NCBI GenBank assembly: GCA_002344215.1
Contig: DDSV01000021.1
Span: 320-61,663, forward strand
Direction: 5' to 3'
From: Akkermansiaceae bacterium UBA2381
Lineage (GTDB): Bacteria; Verrucomicrobiota; Verrucomicrobiia; Verrucomicrobiales; DEV007
Length of the DNA stretch: 61,344 bases
The position numbers were made by a program, and so were the translations under genes. Below the pieces are notes generated by a model. It searched no databases. It worked only from the letters and a program-made list of their open reading frames with translations, and had not been told where the DNA came from. This document shows positions 14,958 through 23,412 of the stretch, one piece after another. How positions within the stretch are numbered: the stretch's first letter is position 1; each line of letters starts with the position of its first letter.

Positions 14958-16805
14958 TCAAAACTTGGTCGAGACCTTCAAGCCGCCGCAGTGTGCCGTC
15001 ACATCTTCGCGGAAGAGCTGGGTCTGGTAGTCGAGTTCGAGATCAATACCACTGTTGGTCAGCAGGCGCAGACCAAGCCCGAGATTGAGCCAGTCGGTTC
15101 CGGGACCGGCGCCGACTCCGTTGAAGGGGACGTTTGGATCGGCGACAAGAGTGCCGCGGGTCACGCCATCTTCGGGTTGATACTCATGATCCCAGGAAGC
15201 AGAGCCCTGCACGGTGAACAGACCGCTATTGACCTTCCTGGTCTTCGAGGCCTGCCAGCCGAGGCTGCTGATGGTGGATTCGAAATCGCGATCGGCAAAG
15301 GCAAGAGGAAGCGCGCCCGTCTCGGTGTAGGCATCGACCGTTCCGGTGGTGTGATCGATTCCGACGGTGGGACCGGTCACGAGGCCGTTGTAGACAAAGT
15401 TCTTGCCTGCATTGACACTGAAGGTGTGGGCATCCGAATCGGTATTGCCGAAGGCATTGCCACCGCCGGTGTTGCGGATGAGTTCGTGATCGAAGGCACC
15501 GTAGCTGTAGAGGGCGTCGACATAAGCACCGTCTTTGAAGTAGGTGGCATAGACAGAGCCGAGTTGGCCCTCGATATCGGCACTGCCGAGATTTTCGGCG
15601 AAGTCGGTGTCACTGTCGGCATACGAAAAGGCGGTGCCGACATTGAGGCGATCGGAGACGAGGTATTCCGCGCCGATTGAACCTGCGTAGGTGCGGTTGC
15701 GGTAGCCGCGGTTGACGACATCAAGAGCATCCTGATCGACATCACCGATGTCGCCGACGGCATAGACTTCCCAGCGCTCGGGTGATTCGAGGGGAGCCTT
15801 GGGATCGATAGGCTCCTTGGAGTGGCCGATGGAGATTCCCATCATGAGGGGGGCGCTGCCACCCGCGACGGAGGAGGAGACCGGAACGTCCTCCAGACCG
15901 AGAGCCTGGCGCATCGTGATGCCCTGATTGGCGGCGAAATTGAGGTAGTTGGGGAGGGCGTGATCCGCCGTGACCCAGGACTGGGTGTCGATGAGGCGGG
16001 GGTTGATCAGGTGCGAACGGGCCCGGACGATGCGTCCGTTGTGAAGGCCGCCGGTGATCGTGTTAATGAGGCTATTGGTTGCTGAGGCATTGGCATTGCC
16101 CATGAACACCCCGGTGGTATTGGCCGAGTCGAGAGCCTCCTGGTTGGGGTTGCCCTTGGACGCCATGACCGAAACGGTGATCTTCTGCGGGGCACTATTT
16201 GTTTCCTGTGGGGCAACTGAATTTTGAGAGGTCTGGACAATACTGGGGGATTCCTCCCAAATGACTTCGGCGCCTTGGTTGAGGTTGGCGAAGTCGAAAT
16301 CGATCTCAACGATCACATCGCTGAAGCTGACCGTTTCGCTCTGGCTCGCAGAGTGAATCCAAAATACACCTTCTTGGTAACTAGCGTCGTTATTAAATAG
16401 CGACATTTGGAACCCAATTCCACCATTCGAGTATGTCTCATTAAGTTGAGTGTTACTCGAAAAGTCTATCGGCCCATTATAGATATCCAGTAAAGATCCG
16501 CTAAGGAGTCCCATTCTTAGTTCATGGGTATTTAAATACCCGGAGAAATCCGAGTTGGACGACACACTCAGCGTGCCATTTGTAGGTCCCTTTGTGTACT
16601 CACTGAATCTGATAGAAGAGGTATCTTGCAACGCCCACCCACTTTCTCGGCCACCCGACGCGGTAAGCGATCCGCTGAAGCGTATGGCCGTTTTCCCCTG
16701 ACTGACCTCACTTTGGAGAAAATCGATGGAGAGATCCGCTCTGGCCAGACCCATGGCCGCGAAAAGAACGAGTGGAACCAGGAGATGGCGTAGTTGGTTT
16801 TTCAT
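14958..16805 (-). CDS. Autotransporter beta-domain outer-membrane protein
   Basis: This 615-residue protein starts with a signal peptide (MKNQLRHLLVPLVLF, cleavage near ARA-D). Residues about 25-330 are a Ser/Asn/Thr-rich beta-type passenger with no recognised enzyme motif. The C-terminal 280 residues alternate polar and hydrophobic strands as in autotransporter beta-barrels (RWEVYAVGDIGDVDQ, YAGSIGAEYLVSDRLNVGTAFSY), and the protein ends in Phe, as barrel proteins usually do. It is thought to insert in the outer membrane and display or release the passenger. The frame is open upstream to about 17123, but the signal peptide fixes the start at 16805. A strong minus-strand hairpin lies past the stop. 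Confidence 0.85.
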   Translation of the reverse strand: MKNQLRHLLVPLVLFAAMGLARADLSIDFLQSEVSQGKTAIRFSGSLTASGGRESGWALQDTSSIRFSEYTKGPTNGTLSVSSNSDFSGYLNTHELRMGLLSGSLLDIYNGPIDFSSNTQLNETYSNGGIGFQMSLFNNDASYQEGVFWIHSASQSETVSFSDVIVEIDFDFANLNQGAEVIWEESPSIVQTSQNSVAPQETNSAPQKITVSVMASKGNPNQEALDSANTTGVFMGNANASATNSLINTITGGLHNGRIVRARSHLINPRLIDTQSWVTADHALPNYLNFAANQGITMRQALGLEDVPVSSSVAGGSAPLMMGISIGHSKEPIDPKAPLESPERWEVYAVGDIGDVDQDALDVVNRGYRNRTYAGSIGAEYLVSDRLNVGTAFSYADSDTDFAENLGSADIEGQLGSVYATYFKDGAYVDALYSYGAFDHELIRNTGGGNAFGNTDSDAHTFSVNAGKNFVYNGLVTGPTVGIDHTTGTVDAYTETGALPLAFADRDFESTISSLGWQASKTRKVNSGLFTVQGSASWDHEYQPEDGVTRGTLVADPNVPFNGVGAGPGTDWLNLGLGLRLLTNSGIDLELDYQTQLFREDVTAHCGGLKVSTKF

Positions 16806-17052
16806 CAAAACGTCTGTATTCGAGCGGTCGGATTGACTAAATCGAGATGGGAATAATACGCTGGAAACAAAGTAGCAAAATTCCTGCCATTTGAATGGCA
16901 GAATAGACAAGCGGTGTAGCGGTTTACATGACATAGAAGAGCCTGTCAACCGCATTTTTGTGACGTGCCGGAATGGTAACGGACACGTGGGAAACACCTT
17001 AAGAATGCCCGGATCCAAAAAACACCCCGTCTGCCGGTTTGCCAGAAGCGCA

Positions 17053-17114
17053 TGGGCCCGGTGTCGGGCCCAAATCCCTCCGCTAGCGCAGCAGGGCGAC
17101 GTGGCACGCGGTGC
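17053..17114. other. Structured GC-rich intergenic element of unknown function
   Basis: Consecutive potential hairpins occur: TGGGCCCG-GTGT-CGGGCCCA (17053-17072, perfect 8-bp stem), a CCCT/AGGG pair enclosing GCTAGC, and GGCAC-GCG-GTGCC (ending at 17114). It matches no riboswitch known to me. It may be an intergenic repeat or a small RNA; the strand is undecided. Confidence 0.4.
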
Positions 17115-17161
17115 CCCCACCACAGCAAGAGCTCCCTACGGAAGAATGAGCCGACGTCTAA

Positions 17162-17267
17162 AGCTAAAAGCTAATAGCCAAAAAGCTAATAGCTAATAGC
17201 TAATAGCTAATAGCTAATAGCTAATAGCTAATAGCTAATAGCTAATAGCTAATAGCTAATAGCTAAT
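17162..17267. repeat. Heptanucleotide tandem repeat (AGCTAAT)n
   Basis: Twelve perfect AGCTAAT copies run from 17184 to 17267, preceded by three degenerate units (17162-17182) and one extra base. The array ends 7 bp before the stop of the aldolase/dehydrogenase gene. Its purity suggests recent slippage expansion, so copy number probably varies between strains. Confidence 0.97.
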
Positions 17268-17274
17268 CCGCTCC

Positions 17275-19263
17275 TCAAATCACCCTATCATTCCCACCAT
17301 CCACTGGCACCTGAGCCCCGGTCGTTTTTCCGAAGAGGGGACTGGCCATGGCCGAGACCATGTTGCCGACATCGCGGGAGGTGATCTCGGTTTTGAGCAG
17401 ATTTCGCGTTTTGTATTCCTCCACGGTCATTCCGTAGCGCTCGGCGGAACGTTTCAGGTTCTCCGGCGTCCAGAGCTTCGTATCAAAGACGGCATCGGGA
17501 TGAATGATGTTGCATCGCACACCGAAGGGAGCGAGTTCCAACGCCGCAACGCGGCAGAGCTGAGTGAGTCCCGCCTTGGCGCAGGAGTAGCTGGCCGCCC
17601 CGGCCCCGGGTGCATTCACATTGCGGGATCCGACAAGGACGATGGCCCCATCGATGCCGTTCTTGAGGAAGGGAATGGCGTGCTTCAAGAGGATCTGGTG
17701 GCTCGTTAGGTTGACGGCGATCGACTTGTCCCAGTTGCTCTGCTCGAGATTCTCCAGGTAGGCTCCCGCCGTGAAGATTCCCGCATTGCTCACGAGGATG
17801 TCGAGACCTCCGAACTGACGCACGACACCCTCGACCGCTTCCTTGACCTTCTCCTCGTTGGTCAAATTGGCGACGATGCCGATCCCGCCGATCTTTGCCA
17901 TTTGCTCTTCAATCTCGGGGCTCAGGTCGATGCCGATGACCTTGGCTCCGGAGTGGGCCAGCGAAGCGGCGCAGGCGAAGCCGATCCCGGCAGCCGACCC
18001 TGTCACAATGGCGACCTTACCCTGATGGGTGTGGACGGCGCCGCCGGGGGCGTGGCCGCTCTTTTTCAGCTTGGCCTGCTCAAGTTCCCAGTATTCGATC
18101 TCAAAAAGTTTTCCGGCGGGGAGAGCCTTCCAGCCTCCTTCGAAGGCCGCTTCGGTCTGTTGAATGGTGTGCCAGGTGTGGGTGACAATGTCGCGAAGGA
18201 CGCCTGCCTCGGCCTCGGTCGCGCCGAAGCTGATCACTCCATGACCCTGCCAGACCGCCCAGCGGGGATCGGGGGGAAGCATGGTTTCACCTTTGTTGTA
18301 TTTCTCAAAATAAGCCTCGTACTCGTCAGCGAACTTTGCGAGGGACTTGCCGGAGTCCGCTCCGATCACCGCCGGGACACGTTTCGTGCGGATGGTGTGA
18401 TCGGGGGTGAGGGGACCGCGAGTGGCGAGTTTGGCGACGTCCTTGCGGCTCGCAAAGCCGACGGCGTCATCCGCCTGATCGAGGGAGGCGATCACGGGAA
18501 CGCCGCGCAGCGCGGAGACCTGCTTGCGGATGAGGGACAGGCCAAGGAGATCTTCCTTCGCTTTCGCTTTGGGGAAGGAGAACGATTTGCCGAGACGGCT
18601 CGAGAGCAGGATCTCTGCTTTGGTGACGAGTTCGATCATGAGCTCGTAACTTTTCCGGGCATCGTCATGCATTGTGAAGATGCCATGGTTCATGAGGATG
18701 AGTCCCTCAAGTTTGTAGGGATCCACTTTCGAGAGCGCCTCAACGACCGCCTTCGCGAGATCGAATCCGGGCATGACGTAGGGAATGATGGCGACGCGGT
18801 CTCCGTAGAGATCCTCGATCGTTTTTCGTCCGTCGTTGTGATTGGTCAGGGCAACGATGGCGTTGGCGTGAGTGTGATCGACGAACTTCTGCGGGATCAC
18901 GGCGTGGAGGATGGCCTCGATGCTCGGGTTCGGTGCTCCCGGATCGAGCATGGCGGCGCGCTGCTGTTTGACCATTTCGGCGTCGCCGAGGGTCCCGAGT
19001 TTCGCCATTTTAAGCAGGGCATTCATCCGGACCGGAGCGAAACCGGCGGCTTCAATCGTGCCGAGATCCCATCCCGAACCTTTCACGTAGAGGACATCGA
19101 CGGAGTCACCAAAGAAATCCTTCTCCGAAATTTTCACGGAGGTGTTTCCTCCTCCATGGAGGACAAGTTCCGGATTCGCCCCGAGGAGGCGGGAGGTGTA
19201 AACCCGCTTTGCGAGAGGGCCTTTATATTTGCGGGCGTCGGAATCGGACCAGAGGGATTTCAT
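17275..19263 (-). CDS. Bifunctional class II aldolase / short-chain dehydrogenase (RhaD/RhaEW-like)
   Basis: The 662-residue protein has two parts. Residues about 20-390 are a class II aldolase/adducin domain (GANPELVLHGGGNTS, FVDHTHANAIVAL with metal-binding His, LILMNHGIFT). Residues about 410-662 are a short-chain dehydrogenase with GKVAIVTGSAAGIGFA for NAD binding, LVSNAGIF and the YSCAKAG catalytic Tyr/Lys. This order matches the RhaEW type, which cleaves rhamnulose 1-phosphate to DHAP and lactaldehyde and oxidises lactaldehyde. No other rhamnose or fucose genes are in the window, so the sugar is uncertain. The gene lies between two heptanucleotide arrays. Confidence 0.9.
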   Translation of the reverse strand: MKSLWSDSDARKYKGPLAKRVYTSRLLGANPELVLHGGGNTSVKISEKDFFGDSVDVLYVKGSGWDLGTIEAAGFAPVRMNALLKMAKLGTLGDAEMVKQQRAAMLDPGAPNPSIEAILHAVIPQKFVDHTHANAIVALTNHNDGRKTIEDLYGDRVAIIPYVMPGFDLAKAVVEALSKVDPYKLEGLILMNHGIFTMHDDARKSYELMIELVTKAEILLSSRLGKSFSFPKAKAKEDLLGLSLIRKQVSALRGVPVIASLDQADDAVGFASRKDVAKLATRGPLTPDHTIRTKRVPAVIGADSGKSLAKFADEYEAYFEKYNKGETMLPPDPRWAVWQGHGVISFGATEAEAGVLRDIVTHTWHTIQQTEAAFEGGWKALPAGKLFEIEYWELEQAKLKKSGHAPGGAVHTHQGKVAIVTGSAAGIGFACAASLAHSGAKVIGIDLSPEIEEQMAKIGGIGIVANLTNEEKVKEAVEGVVRQFGGLDILVSNAGIFTAGAYLENLEQSNWDKSIAVNLTSHQILLKHAIPFLKNGIDGAIVLVGSRNVNAPGAGAASYSCAKAGLTQLCRVAALELAPFGVRCNIIHPDAVFDTKLWTPENLKRSAERYGMTVEEYKTRNLLKTEITSRDVGNMVSAMASPLFGKTTGAQVPVDGGNDRVI

Positions 19264-19275
19264 GGGGAAGCGGTT

Positions 19276-19309
19276 TAGCTGTTAGCTGTTAGCTGTTAGC
19301 TGTTAGCTG
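19276..19309. repeat. Heptanucleotide tandem repeat (TAGCTGT)n
   Basis: Four perfect TAGCTGT copies (19276-19303) and a partial fifth lie 12 bp upstream of the aldolase/dehydrogenase ATG, in its leader or promoter. The unit shares TAGCT with the array at the other end of the same gene. Confidence 0.93.
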
Positions 19310-19356
19310 GGGATTCTGTGAACAGGGGGGCGGGGGAAAGGGAAAGGGAAAGGCTC

Positions 19357-19809
19357 TTAATGGTAGACTTTGTCGGGGTCGTAAGATTGATCAGCGATCT
19401 CCTGACCCAAGGCTACGGGGTTGCCCGGCTTCTGTATATTTCGGTAAAAGCAGGATCGATATCCGGCGTGGCAGCAGCCCGGACCGTGCTGGCGGACTTT
19501 GAGGACGAGGGCATCCTGGTCACAGTCGGTAAGAATCTTTTCCACGGTTTGCGTATGACCCGAGGTGGCTCCCTTGTGCCAGAGTTGCTGACGGCTGCGG
19601 GAGAAATAGACGGCCTCGCCGATTTCGAGGGTCTGGCGGAGGGATTCCTCGTTCATGTAGGCGACCATAAGGACCTCGTTGGTGTCGGCGTCCTGCGCGA
19701 TCGCGACGATGAGCCCGTTTTCATCAAATTTCGGGGAAAAGGTGAGTCCTTTCTCGAGCGCGACGCGGTCATCGCGGGATCCGAAGGCGATTTCAGTTGA
19801 ACTGGACAT
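19357..19809 (-). CDS. hisI: Phosphoribosyl-AMP cyclohydrolase
   Basis: This 150-residue enzyme opens the purine ring of phosphoribosyl-AMP in histidine synthesis. The family core is complete: VLMVAYMNEESL, AVYFSRSRQQLWHKGATSGH, DCDQDALVLKVRQHGPGCCHAG (Asp, His and Cys metal ligands) and SCFYR. It lacks the HisE pyrophosphohydrolase domain fused to it in many bacteria. No other his gene is nearby. It is divergent from tmk with 59 bp between the starts. Confidence 0.96.
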   Translation of the reverse strand: MSSSTEIAFGSRDDRVALEKGLTFSPKFDENGLIVAIAQDADTNEVLMVAYMNEESLRQTLEIGEAVYFSRSRQQLWHKGATSGHTQTVEKILTDCDQDALVLKVRQHGPGCCHAGYRSCFYRNIQKPGNPVALGQEIADQSYDPDKVYH

Positions 19810-19868
19810 GGGATACGTGTTTGAAGAAAGGGGGATTTTGCGGGACCAATCCGCTTAAGCATTCTTAA

Positions 19869-20519
19869 ATGGAATCACCTTTGATGCAACGCGGGAAATT
19901 CATCAGTTTTGAGGGCTCGGAGGGCTGCGGCAAATCGACGCAGATCCGGCGCTTTGTCGAAATGCTGCGGGGAGAGGGGCGCGAGGTCGTCCTCACCCGC
20001 GAACCGGGCGGGACCGTGGTGGGCGAAAAGATCCGCCATCTCCTCCAGTACGACCCCGAAGCGGCCAATCTGACGGACGAAAGCGAACTGCTTCTCTTTG
20101 CCGCGAGCCGGGCGCAACTGGTCCGTGAGCTCATTCTTCCCGCCCTCGAGGCTGGCAAATGGGTGGTGGCGGACCGGTTTTGTGATTCAACAACGGTCTA
20201 TCAGGGAATCGCCCGCGGCCTCGACACGGATTCCGTTCGTCGCATCAACGCCTTTGCGGTCGGAGACGCTCTCCCGGATCTTACCCTTCTGCTCGATCTC
20301 GATGCGGCGACCGGCCATGCCCGAGCGGTGCACTCAAGCGGGCCCGTGGGGGATCGTATGGAATCCCAGCCTCTTGCCTTTTTCGAGGCGGTTCGGGAGG
20401 GGTATCTTACTCTTGCCCGCAGCGAACCCGAACGTATCGCCGTGATTGACGCCTCGGTCGGAATTGACGAGGTTTCAGCCAGAATCGATCAGGTCTTTAG
20501 AGAGCGGCTGAAACGGTAG
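19869..20519 (+). CDS. tmk: Thymidylate kinase
   Basis: This 216-residue enzyme phosphorylates dTMP to dTDP. It has the P-loop EGSEGCGKST (about 15-24), the TREPGGT motif, VVADRFCDSTTVYQG and the LLLDLDAATGHAR lid region. An ATG at 19884 (MQRGKF) is an equally possible start, shorter by five residues. holB follows 4 bp after the stop, a gene order conserved in many bacteria and consistent with a DNA-replication operon. Confidence 0.96.
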   Translation: MESPLMQRGKFISFEGSEGCGKSTQIRRFVEMLRGEGREVVLTREPGGTVVGEKIRHLLQYDPEAANLTDESELLLFAASRAQLVRELILPALEAGKWVVADRFCDSTTVYQGIARGLDTDSVRRINAFAVGDALPDLTLLLDLDAATGHARAVHSSGPVGDRMESQPLAFFEAVREGYLTLARSEPERIAVIDASVGIDEVSARIDQVFRERLKR

Positions 20520-20523
20520 ACAA

Positions 20524-21507
20524 ATGAGTTTTAGATTCGAGAAAGCAGTGGAATTGCTCGAACTGGCCCACGCCAAGGGACGGCTTGCTCATGCCTATTT
20601 GATCATGGGGCCGCCCGGAAGCGGCAAGGAGCAACTCGCGATCCGCATGATCGAAATGGTCAATCCGGCTGACAAAGCGAAAGGAGCCGCGAGTCTGGAT
20701 GACCTCAGGTCGAGCACGACCAGCGTCATCAGCCCTGAATCAAAGTCACGTCGTATCACCGTCGACGCAATCCGAACGGTGGAGCATACCCTGCAGATGG
20801 CCGCTCCCGCAGGGGTGACAAAATTCGCGGTGATCCGCGACGCGGACCGCATGGGACCGGAGGCCGAAAATGCTTTCCTGAAAACCCTCGAGGAACCGCC
20901 TCAGGCGAGCCGTCTCCTTCTCATCACAGCTCGTCCGGAGATGCTCCTCGAAACGATCCTTTCCCGTTGTATCCGGGTGACCTTGACGGGGGCGGCGGTT
21001 CCGGCGGATCTGAGCGAGTGTGAAAGAAGCTTTCTTGAGGCTCTCAATCAACACGCCCTAAATGCCCGTCGGGGGCTCTCGGGAGCGCTCGGTCTCCTCT
21101 CCGAGTTTTCAGGCATTCTCAAGTCGGAAAAAGCCGCGCTTGAGAAACAGAATGAGGCCGCCGAAAGGGCGGAAGTGGCGCATTACAAGAACCGGACGGA
21201 AGGCGACTACCTCAAGCAGCGTGAGGAATACTTCAAGGCTCTTGCCGCGGCGGAATATCTTCAGACCCGGAATCGCCTCATCGAGTTTCTCGTCATGTGG
21301 CTCGGCGATGCGATGCGCCAGCAACATGGTTCGAGGCACCTCGATCTTCCCGGGTTCGCCCCGGCCACGGGGAAGCTGGCGGCAACGTTTTCCATCGATG
21401 AACTAAGCCGGAGGCTTGATGCGGTCGAAGATTTGAGGGTGAATCTAAACACCAACGCGAACGAGTCGCTTGCTCTTGAGGTGGGTTTTATTCGCGCATT
21501 TGCCTAA
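20524..21507 (+). CDS. holB: DNA polymerase III subunit delta-prime (clamp loader)
   Basis: The 327-residue AAA+ protein has a P-loop-like GPPGSGKE at 29-36, the phrase FAVIRDADRMGPEAENAFLKTLEEPP typical of delta-prime/gamma subunits, and the SRC motif in ILSRCIRV. The four-cysteine zinc module of many homologues is not visible. The C-terminal part (about 165-327) is less conserved and helical. It should act in loading the sliding clamp. It lies directly behind tmk, almost certainly in the same operon. Confidence 0.93.
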   Translation: MSFRFEKAVELLELAHAKGRLAHAYLIMGPPGSGKEQLAIRMIEMVNPADKAKGAASLDDLRSSTTSVISPESKSRRITVDAIRTVEHTLQMAAPAGVTKFAVIRDADRMGPEAENAFLKTLEEPPQASRLLLITARPEMLLETILSRCIRVTLTGAAVPADLSECERSFLEALNQHALNARRGLSGALGLLSEFSGILKSEKAALEKQNEAAERAEVAHYKNRTEGDYLKQREEYFKALAAAEYLQTRNRLIEFLVMWLGDAMRQQHGSRHLDLPGFAPATGKLAATFSIDELSRRLDAVEDLRVNLNTNANESLALEVGFIRAFA

Positions 21508-21607
21508 GGTTTCAAATGCAACGAAATCGCAGGGCAAACGGTTTTTTGAAGAGGGGCCGTCTTTCTCAACTCGACAAGCCCGGGATTCGGAATATGGATG
21601 AAGGGTG

Positions 21608-22504
21608 ATGGATTTTGCTTTTTCAGGCGATGCTGCAATCGGCGGCGAGTGCCGGAGGATACTGTTGGGTGAGGCGGAAGGAGCCATCGCCCGTCTTGCT
21701 TCATTTGACGCGAACCCTGATCTCGCGATCCACGAAACGAGAAAGCATAACAAACGGATGCGGGGGATTTTTCTCTTTGCCCGTCCTGTCCTCAGCTCCG
21801 ATGACATCTCGCAGGCCAACCGTCTCGTCAGGGATGCCGCCAAGCGTTTTTCCGATGCCCGCGATGCCGTTGTCCTGCAGGAAACCTGCGGAAAACTTGT
21901 CGACCACTTTGAGCTGGGTTCAGAGAACACTGTCCTCGCGAAGGTTCAATCCCGATTGGCAACCCGCCATCAGCGTCTTCTCAAGGAACCCGCTCTGGCT
22001 GAAGATGTCATCGCAGCGACAAAGGACTTTCGAGACGCTTCCCACCTTATCGAACATTGGGATTGGGATCAGGTAACGCTCGAAGTCGTCTTCAGCGCGG
22101 TCGTCTCCAACTACCGGCTTGGACTCGATGATTACGAGAAAGCCCGGACCACCCGCGACCCGGATGAATGTCATGAGTGGAGGAAGCGCGCCAAGTTTCT
22201 ATCCTATCATCTCAACTTGCTCAATTTTCTCGATCCCGCTCCGATGTCCGAATGGGCTCTCGGAGCGGAGGAACTCGCCTCCTGGTTGGGAGAGCATCAC
22301 GATCTCGCGGTTCTGGAGCAGACTCTCGGCAAGGGTGGAAATCTGAGGATCAAGCAGGAGGACACCCGCTTCCTCGTCAAACTCGCCGAAGAACGCCGTC
22401 GCGAACTTGAAAGTGCTGCCTTTGAACGCGGAAGAATAGTTTACCGGGAAACTCCGGAAGACCTTCACCGCAAATTCGCCGACCTCGTCTCCGCCGTCGC
22501 GTGA
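21608..22504 (+). CDS. CHAD domain protein
   Basis: This 298-residue helical protein carries the two repeats of the conserved histidine alpha-helical domain: AIHETRKHNKRMRGIF near 38-53 and ECHEWRKRAKFLSYHLNLL near 180-198, where His and basic residues line up on one helix face. CHAD proteins bind inorganic polyphosphate and often accompany CYTH triphosphatases, but no CYTH gene is in the window. GTG at 21605 precedes the ATG at 21608, which is chosen. A polyphosphate or phosphate-storage role is inferred from the family. Confidence 0.88.
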   Translation: MDFAFSGDAAIGGECRRILLGEAEGAIARLASFDANPDLAIHETRKHNKRMRGIFLFARPVLSSDDISQANRLVRDAAKRFSDARDAVVLQETCGKLVDHFELGSENTVLAKVQSRLATRHQRLLKEPALAEDVIAATKDFRDASHLIEHWDWDQVTLEVVFSAVVSNYRLGLDDYEKARTTRDPDECHEWRKRAKFLSYHLNLLNFLDPAPMSEWALGAEELASWLGEHHDLAVLEQTLGKGGNLRIKQEDTRFLVKLAEERRRELESAAFERGRIVYRETPEDLHRKFADLVSAVA

Positions 22505-22525
22505 CCGGTTTCAGTGATTCAAGCT

Positions 22526-23401
22526 TCAGCTTTTTGTCAGCCCCATCGCCTTGATCCACTCACCCGCGAGGGCGGGCCATTGGCGGATCTCCTCCTTGGT
22601 GTTGGCAAATCCAAAGCCGTGTCCGCCTTTGCTGAAAATGTGAAGCTCACAGGGCCGTTCTTTGCGTTTCATTTCAATGTAGAAGCGGGCACTTCCTTCG
22701 ACAAACTTGGAGTCATCGTGGGCCACGATGAGAAAGGCGGGAGGAGTTTTTTCGCTTACCTTGAGTTCGGATGAGAGTTTGTCAGGATTGGCATCATCAA
22801 GCAGGTAGGCCGGATAAACCAGCACGGCAAAATCCGGAACACAGCCCGGGGAATCGAATTGTGCGTCGGTTTCGTAGGATCGGGTTCCATCGGAAGTGAG
22901 AGCCATCGCTGCGAGATGTCCCCCGGCGGAGAAGCCGAGAATGCCGACCCGCTTCGCGTCGATCTTCCATTCCTCAGCGCGGGTGCGCATCATGCCGATG
23001 GCGCGGTGCACATCCTGAAGGGGGGCGACATGCTTTTCAAGAGCTTCGCGACGGGGGACGCGGTATTTCAAAAGCCCGGCGGTAATCCCGAGGGAATTCA
23101 GCCATTCACAGACTTCGGTTCCCTCGTGGGAATAAGCGAGAATGTTATAGCCTCCTCCCGGGCAGACAATGACGGCGGCCCCGTTCGGGTTTGCTGCCGG
23201 ATAGACGGTGAGAGTCGGACTACTGACATTCGAGAGAATCTGAATCTGGTAGTCTCCTTTTAGCTCGATGGCCTCATCGGGCAGTTTCAAACCGGCTTCC
23301 CCGGGGACACCCCCGGGCCAAAGTGGAATCGGTTCAAGAGGACCGGCGGAGGCGAGGGCGTGCATCGTAATCAGGGCGAAGGTCAGCAGGGGCGTTTTCA
23401 T
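22526..23401 (-). CDS. Secreted alpha/beta-hydrolase (acetyl-esterase-like)
   Basis: This 291-residue hydrolase has a signal peptide (1-19), then PIPLWPGGVPGE and VIVCPGGGY forming the oxyanion region, the nucleophile in GFSAGGHLA, the acid in LIVAHDD and the His in GGHGFGF. The combination resembles PVC carbohydrate acetyl-esterases of the BD-FAE/xylan-esterase type. Export makes a BioH-like role unlikely although bioF lies 11 bp upstream. It is the last gene of the thiD, S41-like, bioF, esterase operon. Its substrate is inferred to be an acylated sugar polymer. Confidence 0.87.
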   Translation of the reverse strand: MKTPLLTFALITMHALASAGPLEPIPLWPGGVPGEAGLKLPDEAIELKGDYQIQILSNVSSPTLTVYPAANPNGAAVIVCPGGGYNILAYSHEGTEVCEWLNSLGITAGLLKYRVPRREALEKHVAPLQDVHRAIGMMRTRAEEWKIDAKRVGILGFSAGGHLAAMALTSDGTRSYETDAQFDSPGCVPDFAVLVYPAYLLDDANPDKLSSELKVSEKTPPAFLIVAHDDSKFVEGSARFYIEMKRKERPCELHIFSKGGHGFGFANTKEEIRQWPALAGEWIKAMGLTKS

Positions 23402-23412
23402 TGAGGGGGATT

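Larger units (their letters stand above)
16806..17274. other. 469-bp non-coding region between the autotransporter and aldolase genes
   Basis: No convincing gene is seen. The left part, directly upstream of the autotransporter start, presumably carries its promoter, though no clear -35/-10 pair was found. The middle (17053-17114) holds GC-rich hairpins, listed separately, and the right end (17162-17267) is a heptanucleotide array. Short open frames here have unlikely compositions. Confidence 0.6.

Noticed and set aside
17053..17114. Possible riboswitch upstream of the autotransporter
   Set aside because: The hairpins do not match the cobalamin, SAM, c-di-GMP, fluoride or TPP consensus cores I know, and they lie about 250 bp from the start codon.
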